Notes: generated by a model not told the origin, from the sequence alone. Positions 8,473-15,479 are shown, counted from the first letter of the stretch. The stretch: 15,546 nucleotides of DNA from an uncultured Lachnospiraceae bacterium (GCA_946406305.1 CAMJKC010000021.1:1-15546); one strand, 5' to 3'. A program made the numbers and translations.

Positions 8473-9048
8473 ATGAAAAATTTTAAGGAATCAATAGAAG
8501 TATTAAAAAAGTATAATAAAGAGCCATTTCATATTGAACATAGTATAACAGTTGGATTGGTTCTTGGATATTTTGCGAAAGATAAAGGGCTTAGCGATGA
8601 AGAGGTAGAATATTGGAAAACAGTAGGGTTACTTCATGATATTGATTTTGAAATGTATCCTAATGAGCATTGTAAAAAATGTATAGAACTTTTAAAAGAA
8701 AATGGTTATGATGATGAATTTATTAAATCAGTTCGTAGCCATGCATTTGGTATTTGTTCAGATGTTGAGCCAGAAAAAGAAATGGAAAAGGTGTTATTTA
8801 CAGTTGATGAATTAACTGGAATAATTTTTGCGGCAGTGAAAATGAGACCAAGTAAGAGTTGCAAAGATATGGAACTCAGTAGTCTTAAAAAGAAGTTTAA
8901 AGATAAAAAATTTGCTGCTGGTTGTGACAGAGAAATTATAAAATTAGGAGCAGAAAAATATATGCATTTAGACCTTGATGAAGTATTAGATAAGACTCTT
9001 CTTGCTATGAAAGAAAGTGAAGCAGAAATTAGGGAGTTGGTAGGTTAG
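8473..9048 (+). CDS. HD-domain metal-dependent phosphohydrolase (191 aa)
   Basis: The HD superfamily signature is complete: His23 (IEHS), His55-Asp56 (GLLHDIDFE), His90 (RSHAFG) and Asp112 (TVDELTG) would bind divalent metal and catalyse phosphoester hydrolysis. The short HDIG-type single domain, about 190 residues, matches bacterial proteins annotated as HDIG or HAD-like hydrolases of unknown substrate; it lacks the longer architecture of c-di-GMP phosphodiesterases or RelA/SpoT. The start at ATG 8473 follows TAAGGAG. It stands alone, 114 bp behind the NmrA-like gene and before a repeat-rich gap, so context says little about its substrate (nucleotides or cyclic nucleotides are possible). Confidence 0.85.
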   Translation: MKNFKESIEVLKKYNKEPFHIEHSITVGLVLGYFAKDKGLSDEEVEYWKTVGLLHDIDFEMYPNEHCKKCIELLKENGYDDEFIKSVRSHAFGICSDVEPEKEMEKVLFTVDELTGIIFAAVKMRPSKSCKDMELSSLKKKFKDKKFAAGCDREIIKLGAEKYMHLDLDEVLDKTLLAMKESEAEIRELVG

Positions 9049-9055
9049 TTTTTGC

Positions 9056-9114
9056 AATTTACTTGAGAAAACTGCACTTTTACTAGAAAATTTACTTGAG
9101 ACAACTGCACTTTT
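9056..9114 (+). repeat. Two direct 26-bp repeats, 33-bp period
   Basis: Copies at 9056-9081 and 9089-9114 share 25 of 26 bases (AATTTACTTGAGA, then A or C, then AACTGCACTTTT), separated by ACTAGAA. Each contains CACTTTT, the reverse complement of the AAAAGTG core of the second repeat set downstream. Confidence 0.9.
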
Positions 9115-9118
9115 TTCT

Positions 9119-9128
9119 CCCCCCCCCC
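9119..9128 (+). repeat. Poly(C) tract, C10
   Basis: Ten consecutive C in a very A/T-rich setting, directly after the second 26-bp repeat and about 160 bp ahead of the ATPase gene. Such tracts slip during replication. It is not inside a gene here, so any effect would be on promoter geometry. Confidence 0.9.
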
Positions 9129-9159
9129 ATGACACATATAAAAATATACTAAAATTAGC

Positions 9160-9173
9160 GCATTTTAAAATGC
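9160..9173. repeat. Perfect 14-bp palindrome
   Basis: GCATTTTAAAATGC reads the same on both strands. It lies between the two sets of oppositely oriented repeats and just upstream of a TTGACA box, so it could be an operator. Its role is not known. Confidence 0.7.
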
Positions 9174-9185
9174 TATTTTACCGAA

Positions 9186-9216
9186 TTGACAACAAATTGG
9201 CAAAAAGTGTTAAAAA
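9186..9216 (+). promoter_or_regulatory. Candidate promoter upstream of the DUF4143 ATPase
   Basis: A perfect TTGACA at 9186-9191 is followed 18-19 bp later by TTAAAA/TAAAAA (9210-9216), which is part of the first AAAAGTGTTAAA repeat. A second possible pair, TTGTTT (9254-9259), 17 bp, TAAAAT (9277-9282), would start RNA at or near the ATG at 9289. That could explain why no ribosome-binding site is visible. Confidence 0.4.
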
Positions 9217-9280
9217 TGTCTAAAATTAAGTGGCAAAAAGTGTTAAATTTTGCTTGTTTAAACCGGTAAAAAATGTTAAA
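9198..9280 (+). repeat. Three 17-bp repeats at exact 33-bp spacing
   Basis: TGGCAAAAAGTGTTAAA occurs at 9198-9214 and, identical, at 9231-9247. A degenerate third copy, CGGTAAAAAATGTTAAA, lies at 9264-9280. All three start 33 bp apart, about three helical turns, and end 9 bp before the ATPase start codon. The 33-bp period is the same as in the pair of repeats at 9056-9114. Confidence 0.9.
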
Positions 9281-9288
9281 ATGCTAAT

Positions 9289-10569
9289 ATGAAGAGATTA
9301 ATATATAAAAATTTATTAAAATGGAAAGCAAATAAGGATAAAAAACCACTTATTTTGGAAGGGGCGCGGCAAGTTGGAAAAACTTATATTGTAAGTGAAT
9401 TTGCAAAAAACGAATATAAAAAATTTGCCTATATCAATTTTGATAATGTAAATATAAATGTATTAAATATTTTCAAAGAAGATTTGAATGTTGATAGAAT
9501 ATTACTTGCTTTAAGTGCTGAGGTTGGATTTAAAATAGATGAAGATACTTTAGTTTTTTTTGATGAGATACAAAATTGTGAGGAGGCAATTTCATCCTTA
9601 AAGTATTTTTCAGAGTATAAGATAAAAATAAATGTAATAGTAGCTGGAAGTTTACTTGGGCTTAGTTATAACAAGCACATAGGATTTCCAGTTGGTAAAG
9701 TAGAGTTCTTAAAACTATATCCATTAAATTTCAAAGAATTTCTTTTGGCAAATAATGAAGATATACTTGTAGAGAGCATTGAAAATAGAGACTATGAAAT
9801 TTTAAAATTTTCAAAAAGTAAACTAATTAACTATTTCAAGATTTTTACTTTTGTTGGTGGCATGCCTGAAGTTGTAAAAGAATATATTTTAAATAAAGAT
9901 TTTAATGCAGTAAAGAAAATTCAAAATGATATTTTGCATTCATATAATTTAGATTTTTCAAAACATTCTGATAAAAATAAGCTTGATAAAGTTCGTATGA
10001 CTTTTAATTCTATTCCAAGTCAACTTGCAAAAGAGAATAAAAAATTCAAATATAGTGATATAAAGAAGGGTGGAAGAGCTAGCGATTTTGAATATGCAAT
10101 AGAATTTTTGAGAAATGCAGGCATTATCCATATTGTGAATAATGTAAATAAAATACAAATCCCACTTAGTTCATATAAAAATTATGGACAATTTAAGATA
10201 TATTTGCTTGACATAGGGCTTCTTTCTAATATGAATCATATTGAACAAAATATAATAAACGATATGGATAAAATATTTGTAGAGTATAAAGGTCAACTTG
10301 CAGAACAGTTTGTGTTAAATGAGCTCATAGCAGAAGGATTTGAAAATATATTTTATTATAGAGATGAGTTTGGAAAGGTTGAAATTGACTTTATGATTGA
10401 AAAAAATGAATGTATAGTTCCAATAGAAGTCAAATCTGGAATTAATTTAAGAGCAAAAAGTTTTAATAATTTTATAGAAAAATATAGAGTAAAAAAAGCG
10501 ATAAGATATTCACTTGCTGACTATAAGGAAAATGAGATTATAGAAGATGTGCCACTATACACTATTTAG
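9289..10569 (+). CDS. AAA+ ATPase with DUF4143 / PD-(D/E)XK-like C-terminus (426 aa)
   Basis: Archaeal-type (AAA_14) ATPase. Walker A GARQVGKT is at residues 25-32, Walker B LVFFDE at 88-93 (DEIQ), and a sensor-like VIVAGSLLG follows. A winged-helix-like middle is followed by the DUF4143 region (GQLAEQFVLNELIAEG). The C-terminal module shows a PD-(D/E)XK-like pattern: Glu365-Ile-Asp367, then Glu380-Val-Lys382 in PIEVKSG. The length is typical. These proteins occur in many diverged copies in oral and gut anaerobes; their function is unsettled, and DNA-related, defence or mobility roles have been proposed. ATG 9289 has no Shine-Dalgarno sequence. A 3-codon frame (ATG 9281) ends in TGA overlapping this ATG. 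The repeat-dense leader suggests autoregulation or arrival with a mobile segment. Confidence 0.9.
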   Translation: MKRLIYKNLLKWKANKDKKPLILEGARQVGKTYIVSEFAKNEYKKFAYINFDNVNINVLNIFKEDLNVDRILLALSAEVGFKIDEDTLVFFDEIQNCEEAISSLKYFSEYKIKINVIVAGSLLGLSYNKHIGFPVGKVEFLKLYPLNFKEFLLANNEDILVESIENRDYEILKFSKSKLINYFKIFTFVGGMPEVVKEYILNKDFNAVKKIQNDILHSYNLDFSKHSDKNKLDKVRMTFNSIPSQLAKENKKFKYSDIKKGGRASDFEYAIEFLRNAGIIHIVNNVNKIQIPLSSYKNYGQFKIYLLDIGLLSNMNHIEQNIINDMDKIFVEYKGQLAEQFVLNELIAEGFENIFYYRDEFGKVEIDFMIEKNECIVPIEVKSGINLRAKSFNNFIEKYRVKKAIRYSLADYKENEIIEDVPLYTI

Positions 10570-10607
10570 ATTGAAGACTTTATATAAAATGTCAAGTTCA
10601 TATGCTT

Positions 10608-10636
10608 TTGTCAATTGTTTTTTATAAATATGATAT
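10608..10636 (+). promoter_or_regulatory. Candidate promoter for the DUF975-like gene
   Basis: TTGTCA (10608-10613), 17 bp, TGATAT (10631-10636), about 55 bp ahead of the ATG at 10691. Confidence 0.4.
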
Positions 10637-10690
10637 TTACTTAAAAGAAAATAGAGAATAGATCTATAAATGGTATAAGGAGAAAAAAAT

Positions 10691-11626
10691 ATGTCAATAA
10701 AAGAAATTAAAAGAAATGCGAGGATTAAATTAGGGGAAAGTATCAAAGGGGATAATTTAGTGTTTTTAGCATTTGCTTTTAGAGTGAGTTTTACAATAAT
10801 TGCAATTATTTCCTTAGCAAATAGGTGGTATGGATTTAATAACATAATAATAGGTTTAATTATAAGTTTGCAAATTCCATATATTCCACTATATTATTCA
10901 TTTAAAAGAAAAGTATTAAAAATATCTAAGGAAGCGAATGATACTAATTATGATTATGGTGATTTCCTTTATTATTATAAGCATAACCCATTAACTGTAA
11001 TTGCGGTAGAATTAATGCAAAATTTATTTTTGTTTCTTTGGGCTTTTACTATTGTCGGTGTATTTATAAAAGCCTTTTCATATAGTATGACTTCATATTT
11101 AAAAATTGAAAATGAAGAGTTATCTGCAAGAGATGCAATTAAAAAGAGCATGGAAATAATGAATGGACACAAACTTAAACTTTTTAGGTTGTATTTAAGT
11201 TTTATTGGTTATTACTTGTTGGCTATACTTACATTAGGGGCAATATATCCTTTTGTTAGAGTATATTTAGAAATGTGTGTGGCAGAATTTTATAATTATA
11301 TTAAAAGAGATAGCATTAATTTAGAAGATAATGAACAAAACACAATGGACAATAATTTAATTAAAAATGAAGAAATAGTATATGGGAATGCAAATAGCAA
11401 TGTATTAAAAAATAAAACAAAAATTTTTGTTGCAACGATACTGTTATCAATAGCAACATTTACAGGTTTTAATTTATTAAATAATACCATTACAAGAAAT
11501 CAATATAAAGCAGATAATAGAGTAGAGGTTATTAAGCACAATAAAATTTTAGACCTATTTACTATTCACATAAGGGAAAAAGAAAAAGGCAGATCAAGAT
11601 TTCACTTTTCAGTAAATTTATGGTAG
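10691..11626 (+). CDS. DUF975-like integral membrane protein with extra C-terminal segment (311 aa)
   Basis: The N-terminus SIKEIKRNARIKLGESIKGD, with a basic amphipathic start, is typical of DUF975 membrane proteins. Hydrophobic segments follow at about residues 25-45, 52-70, 105-130 and 158-185. The region LSARDAIKKSMEIMNGHKLK in the middle also fits the family. Beyond about residue 208 comes an acidic, Asn-rich linker and another likely membrane helix (KIFVATILLSIATFTGFNLL, about 240-260), then a soluble tail ending HFSVNLW. That addition goes beyond the usual family length. ATG 10691 follows AAGGAGA. The next gene, ppaC, starts 37 bp downstream and may be cotranscribed. Function unknown. 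Confidence 0.75.
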   Translation: MSIKEIKRNARIKLGESIKGDNLVFLAFAFRVSFTIIAIISLANRWYGFNNIIIGLIISLQIPYIPLYYSFKRKVLKISKEANDTNYDYGDFLYYYKHNPLTVIAVELMQNLFLFLWAFTIVGVFIKAFSYSMTSYLKIENEELSARDAIKKSMEIMNGHKLKLFRLYLSFIGYYLLAILTLGAIYPFVRVYLEMCVAEFYNYIKRDSINLEDNEQNTMDNNLIKNEEIVYGNANSNVLKNKTKIFVATILLSIATFTGFNLLNNTITRNQYKADNRVEVIKHNKILDLFTIHIREKEKGRSRFHFSVNLW

Positions 11627-11663
11627 TGGTATTAGTAAATAAATATTATTATGGAGAAAAGAA

Positions 11664-12962
11664 ATGAGTAAAATTTATATTACAGGGCATAGAAATCCAG
11701 ACATGGATAGTTTATGCAGTGCATATGCTTATGCAAAACTAAAAAATCAAATTGACAAAGATAATGAATATATAGCAGTTAGGATAGGGAGTTTAACTAA
11801 AAGTATTCAAAAATTTTTTGAAGACATAGGTGCAGAACCACCAGTATATAAAAATCATATATATCCTACAATCAAGGATGTAATTTTAATTCCAAGTGAA
11901 AGAATAGATGCAAATATGCCAATAACTTCATTGTCAAAATATTACAATGAAGAAAACCCATCTTCATATCCAATATATGATGGAGAAGATTTTTTAGGAC
12001 TTTTAACTATTGATGATATAGCACTTTGGTTTATGCAAAGTATTGAAAAATTGGATAAAATTGGTTCAGTGCCACTAATTAAGGATGTACTTAAGAAGCG
12101 AGAAGAAAAATTTGATGCTACAGATTTATTTGAAGATGGCAAAGCGATACTTACAAAATCTAAACTAAGAGGTTATCCAGTGTATGAAGATAATGTCTAT
12201 ATAGGGTATGTTACGAGGAGGTGTTTTCTTAAGGCACCTAGACACAATGTGATTTTAGTTGACCATAATGAAGCAGCACAAAGTATAAAAGGTATTGATA
12301 CAGCGAATATAGTAGAGATTATAGACCATCACAGGCTTGGGACATTAAAGACAATACTTCCTATATATATGGATATAGAGCCATTAGGGAGCACTTGCAC
12401 AATAGTTTATCAGCAATATTTAAAACATAATATGAAACCAAATGAAATAGAGGCAAAAGTGTTGCTCGCTGGTCTCATATCAGACACTGTTATTTTAAAA
12501 AGCCCTACGACTACAAAGGTAGATATAGAGACTGCAAATGAATTAGTTAAATTAGCAAAAGTAGAATTAAAAGAGTTCGCGGAAAAAATGTTTAGTAGTA
12601 TGGGTGGACTAACTATAGATGTAGCTAAAGAGAAGATAGAATCTGATTTTAAAATATATGCAGAAAATGGTATAAGCGTTGGTATAGGACAGTGTGAAGT
12701 TGTGACTTTAAAAGACCTTGATAATTATAAAGAAGCATGTTTAAAAACATTAGATGAAGTGAGGGTAAAAAATTCACTAAGTTGGGCAATGCTTATGATT
12801 ACTGATGTCATAAAAGAAACGAGTGTGCTTCTCACAACAGACTTTAAACTCAATAAAGATATACAGTATAAAAAGATTGAAAATAACATATATGATATGC
12901 CAGGAGTATTAAGTAGAAAAAAACAATTATTGCCAGATATATTGTCACTTATCAATCAATAA
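11664..12962 (+). CDS. ppaC: Manganese-dependent (family II) inorganic pyrophosphatase with CBS domains
   Basis: Hydrolyses pyrophosphate from biosynthesis. The DHH-type catalytic motifs are all present: GHRNPDMDS (residues 8-16, His9, Asp13, Asp15), Asp200-His-Asn-Glu, Asp221-His-His223, and SRKKQ near the C-terminus for substrate binding. Between about residues 65 and 190 sits an insert holding two CBS motifs (ITSLSKYYNEENPSSYPIYD, then TDLFEDGKAILTKSKLRGYP). At 432 residues it matches CBS-pyrophosphatases without the additional DRTGG domain. Characterised members are inhibited by AMP and ADP and activated by ATP through the CBS pair; that regulation is inferred here. ATG 11664 lies 7 nt behind GGAG. 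It follows the DUF975-like gene closely. Confidence 0.93.
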   Translation: MSKIYITGHRNPDMDSLCSAYAYAKLKNQIDKDNEYIAVRIGSLTKSIQKFFEDIGAEPPVYKNHIYPTIKDVILIPSERIDANMPITSLSKYYNEENPSSYPIYDGEDFLGLLTIDDIALWFMQSIEKLDKIGSVPLIKDVLKKREEKFDATDLFEDGKAILTKSKLRGYPVYEDNVYIGYVTRRCFLKAPRHNVILVDHNEAAQSIKGIDTANIVEIIDHHRLGTLKTILPIYMDIEPLGSTCTIVYQQYLKHNMKPNEIEAKVLLAGLISDTVILKSPTTTKVDIETANELVKLAKVELKEFAEKMFSSMGGLTIDVAKEKIESDFKIYAENGISVGIGQCEVVTLKDLDNYKEACLKTLDEVRVKNSLSWAMLMITDVIKETSVLLTTDFKLNKDIQYKKIENNIYDMPGVLSRKKQLLPDILSLINQ

Positions 12963-13212
12963 TATTTTATGCTTTTATAATATGTATAAGTAGTTGCATT
13001 GAAATAAATAGATGTAAAATAAAGGGCGATATGTATCTTATTTTTGTAATTTTTTTGATTAAGAAGTGGTGAGGGGCATGTAAGCGATAGGAATTAGTGG
13101 CTTTAAAAATTTGAAAAAAATTTGGACTTTTGGAGTGTCGCAAGATAATAAAAAGAGGGTTGGGAAATAAGTGATATACTTAATAAAAGTAGAGAAAAAG
13201 TGAATAAATTAT

Positions 13213-13241
13213 AAAAAACGATACAAAATGTATCGTTTTTT
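13213..13241. terminator. Perfect 13-bp hairpin with T-run (bidirectional terminator or operator)
   Basis: AAAAAACGATACA (13213-13225), loop AAA, TGTATCGTTTTTT (13229-13241). All 13 pairs match, and A and T tails on the two sides allow termination in both directions. It would end ppaC read-through and isolate the next operon. It stops 7 bp ahead of the -35 box of the downstream promoter, so an operator role is also possible. Confidence 0.75.
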
Positions 13242-13248
13242 ATATATA

Positions 13249-13277
13249 TTGACATTTTTTTACATATACTATATAAT
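13249..13277 (+). promoter_or_regulatory. Consensus sigma-A promoter TTGACA-N17-TATAAT
   Basis: Both hexamers are perfect: TTGACA 13249-13254 and TATAAT 13272-13277, spacer 17. Expected start of RNA is near 13284, giving a leader of only about 11 nt that begins essentially at the AAGGAG ribosome site (13283-13288). Confidence 0.85.
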
Positions 13278-13294
13278 TAAGTAAGGAGAATATT

Positions 13295-14704
13295 ATGGAA
13301 TATAGGATTAGAATTAAAGAGATTTGCATAGAAAATCTTAAAAATGTCAAATATGGTAGAATAGATTTAAGAGAGTCAAAAGATAATCATGTTTCCATGT
13401 TAGGTTTATATGGGCAAAATGGTAGTGGTAAAACGACACTTATTGATGCCTTAGATATTTTGAAATTTTATCTTATGGGCACAGAAATAAAACAAGACTA
13501 TGCCAATATGATAACTCAAGGCAAGGAGTACTCTTGTTTAGCATATGTTTTTGAACTAAACGATGATGAAAAGTCATATGAAAACCAGTATTTGGTTAAT
13601 CTAAGTTTTTCTTTTAGAAAAAAGGATATAAAAATAGAAAGCAATGATATACAAGATAAGTATAAGGGTAAAGAAACAATTTTAGAAGTTTTTAATGAAG
13701 TGATAAGTTTTGCTTATAAAAGCAAAGAAGAGAATATTAGAGAAAATACAATAATTGATACTTCTGATAGCAATACATTTAAACCAGAATCTAAGTATAA
13801 AGAAATATTTGGAAATGACAAAGAGATAAAGGAAAGAGTTATTATTGATAAAAATCATACAAATAAATCTTCAAAATCTTATATATTTTCAGATGAATTC
13901 ATAACGCTATTTAATTCTAAGTGTGAAAATAGTCACTATAAGTTTTTAATTAACGCATTAAATAGTTATGGAAAATCAAATTTAAATGTTTTATATACTG
14001 CTTCTATAGATAAAGTTGACAATCAATTAATGCCAATGTATCTTTATAATATAAGTGACAAAAAAATAATATCTGGAGTATTAGCGATTGATTTGATTAG
14101 ACCATCTATAGCACCTGAGGCAATATATAAAAATGTTAAAAATGCTTTTGATCAAATTAATATTGTTTTAAAGCAATTAATTCCAAATATGCAACTAAGA
14201 ATTAATGAGCTGGGCAAGGAAACTAATAAAAATATGATACCTTGTATAATATTTGAACTAATATCTGAAAGAGATGGATTTAGTATACCGTTGAGATTTG
14301 AATCTGCAGGAATAAGAAAAATAATTTCAACACTAAGTTTATTAATAACAGTATATAATAATCCTAATATGACAGTTGCTATTGATGAAATTGATTCGGG
14401 GATATTTGAATATTTACTCGGGGAAATAATGAATATCTTTTCAGATGGAGCAAAAGGGCAATTAATATATACATCACATAACTTAAGAGCTTTAGAAACA
14501 ATAAATAAAGATTTTACAGCATTTACAACTACTGATGAAAATAATAGATATATTCATTTTAAAGGAATAAAATCAAATAACAATTTAAGAGATTATTATT
14601 TTACAGACATAGTTTTTGGTGAACAAGAGGTTGAAACTTACCAAAAGACAAATAAATATGAAATAGCATTAGCTTTACATAATGCAGGGGTTATAGATGG
14701 CTAG
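13295..14704 (+). CDS. AAA15/ABC-type ATPase, OLD-like partner of TOPRIM protein (469 aa)
   Basis: SMC/OLD-like ATPase. The N-terminal strand IKEICIENLKNVKYGRIDL leads to Walker A GQNGSGKT (residues 40-47). An ABC-like signature ESAGIRK is at 336-342, Walker B VAIDEIDSG has Asp364-Glu365, and a His switch lies in TSHNL (His395). Between Walker A and signature are about 290 residues of mostly charged insert, as in AAA15/OLD ATPases. The C-terminal part carries no nuclease domain: it ends at residue 469 where OLD proteins would continue into TOPRIM, and that domain is supplied by the next gene, which overlaps by 8 bp. Start ATG 13295 follows AAGGAG. The split organisation matches anti-phage pairs such as AbiL and PARIS. 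Defence function is inferred, and the exact system is not identified. Confidence 0.88.
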   Translation: MEYRIRIKEICIENLKNVKYGRIDLRESKDNHVSMLGLYGQNGSGKTTLIDALDILKFYLMGTEIKQDYANMITQGKEYSCLAYVFELNDDEKSYENQYLVNLSFSFRKKDIKIESNDIQDKYKGKETILEVFNEVISFAYKSKEENIRENTIIDTSDSNTFKPESKYKEIFGNDKEIKERVIIDKNHTNKSSKSYIFSDEFITLFNSKCENSHYKFLINALNSYGKSNLNVLYTASIDKVDNQLMPMYLYNISDKKIISGVLAIDLIRPSIAPEAIYKNVKNAFDQINIVLKQLIPNMQLRINELGKETNKNMIPCIIFELISERDGFSIPLRFESAGIRKIISTLSLLITVYNNPNMTVAIDEIDSGIFEYLLGEIMNIFSDGAKGQLIYTSHNLRALETINKDFTAFTTTDENNRYIHFKGIKSNNNLRDYYFTDIVFGEQEVETYQKTNKYEIALALHNAGVIDG

Positions 14705-15386
14705 AAGAAGGGCTAAAATTGTAATTGTAGAAGGTCCATCGGATAATACTGCATTGTCGGTTTATTTAAGTAGATATTTTGATGAAAAAAAGATTGAGTT
14801 CATAGAGCTGCATAGCAATATTTTGTCTGAAAAATATAAAAAGCCTAATAACATAATCACTGACTTAAATAATATAATAGATGATTTCTTAGAGAATAAC
14901 AGATACATCAAGTTGACTTATATTGATGAGATAATACAAATCGTTGATACTGATGGTATGTTTATAGAAGACAGCAAAGTAATTGAAGATAATAGTGCCA
15001 CATCTAATCAATACACTTTGGACAATGTATATACTGATAATGTTGAAAGAATTAGAACTTTAAACAAAATTAAAATATGTAATATGGAGATTTTATTATC
15101 AAAAAATGATATAACTATAAGAAAGCATAAGATTCCCTATTCAGTTTATTATATGTCTAGAAATTTAGAGCATGTTTTGCATAATAGAATAGATAATTTG
15201 TCGGATGACGAGAAGAAACTACTGGCATTTCAATTTGCAAATAAATATAAAAATGTTTTAGATTTTGTGAACTTTATCAAAAATTCAAGTTTTAGTGTGA
15301 ATGATGAATATAAGGATAGTTGGCGTTTTATCAAAGAAGATACAAATTCATTGAAAAGGTTTAGTAATTTGGGGTTGATACTATAG
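14697..15386 (+). CDS. TOPRIM-like protein paired with the ATPase (229 aa)
   Basis: Begins MARRRAKIVIVEGPSDNTAL. The strand-Glu12-Gly13 turn with Asp16 is the first TOPRIM motif (EGxxD). A second acidic motif, IIQIVDTDG, has Asp84-Thr-Asp86, the DxD pair that would hold Mg. A third conserved-looking stretch, MSRNLEHVLHN, at about residues 154-164 resembles the NLE-type motif of small TOPRIM effectors in ATPase-TOPRIM defence pairs. RBS AGGGG (14686-14690) lies 6 nt before ATG 14697, inside the ATPase gene; the 8-bp overlap implies coupled translation. It could act as a nuclease or as an RNA-targeting effector released by the ATPase. Residues 90-125 form a loop region without clear homology. 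The exact family (AbiLii, DUF4435 or another) cannot be decided by eye. Confidence 0.72.
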   Translation: MARRRAKIVIVEGPSDNTALSVYLSRYFDEKKIEFIELHSNILSEKYKKPNNIITDLNNIIDDFLENNRYIKLTYIDEIIQIVDTDGMFIEDSKVIEDNSATSNQYTLDNVYTDNVERIRTLNKIKICNMEILLSKNDITIRKHKIPYSVYYMSRNLEHVLHNRIDNLSDDEKKLLAFQFANKYKNVLDFVNFIKNSSFSVNDEYKDSWRFIKEDTNSLKRFSNLGLIL

Positions 15387-15479
15387 TGTCGTTAATTGAA
15401 TTGAAGAAATCAATGAACGAACTAATTAATAGAGATAAAAAGTGAACATAGACGATAAATATTTTTGGGGAAATAAGAA

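Larger units (their letters stand above)
12963..13294 (+). other. 332-bp gap between ppaC and the ATPase/TOPRIM pair
   Basis: No convincing gene. It holds a 13-codon frame at 13031-13072 behind AAAGGG (hydrophobic, ending KKW). It also has a promoter-like pair TTGGAC (13122-13127), 16 bp, GATAAT (13144-13149), followed about 65 bp on by a strong hairpin with a T run (13213-13241), and then the consensus promoter of the ATPase gene. The middle section could encode a short RNA of about 85 nt; this is inference from promoter-like and terminator-like ends only. Confidence 0.5.

Noticed and set aside
9056..9280. Regular 33-bp spacing suggesting a CRISPR array
   Set aside because: Only two plus three copies, the conserved part is continuous with the spacers, the two sets lie in opposite orientation, and there are no cas genes.
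9289..10569. IS21-type transposase helper (IstB-like) reading of the ATPase
   Set aside because: Walker A GARQVGKT with DUF4143 C-terminus and a PD-(D/E)XK-like EVK motif fits the AAA_14/DUF4143 family, and no IstA is adjacent.
12963..12990. Hairpin right after the ppaC stop as its terminator
   Set aside because: The only pairing is a short A/T stem (ATATT/AATAT) without a T-run; the hairpin at 13213-13241 is far better.
545..15386. Possible selenoprotein gene using in-frame TGA
   Set aside because: All long genes end at stops consistent with family length, and none continues with homologous sequence past a TGA, so I see no selenocysteine codon in this window.
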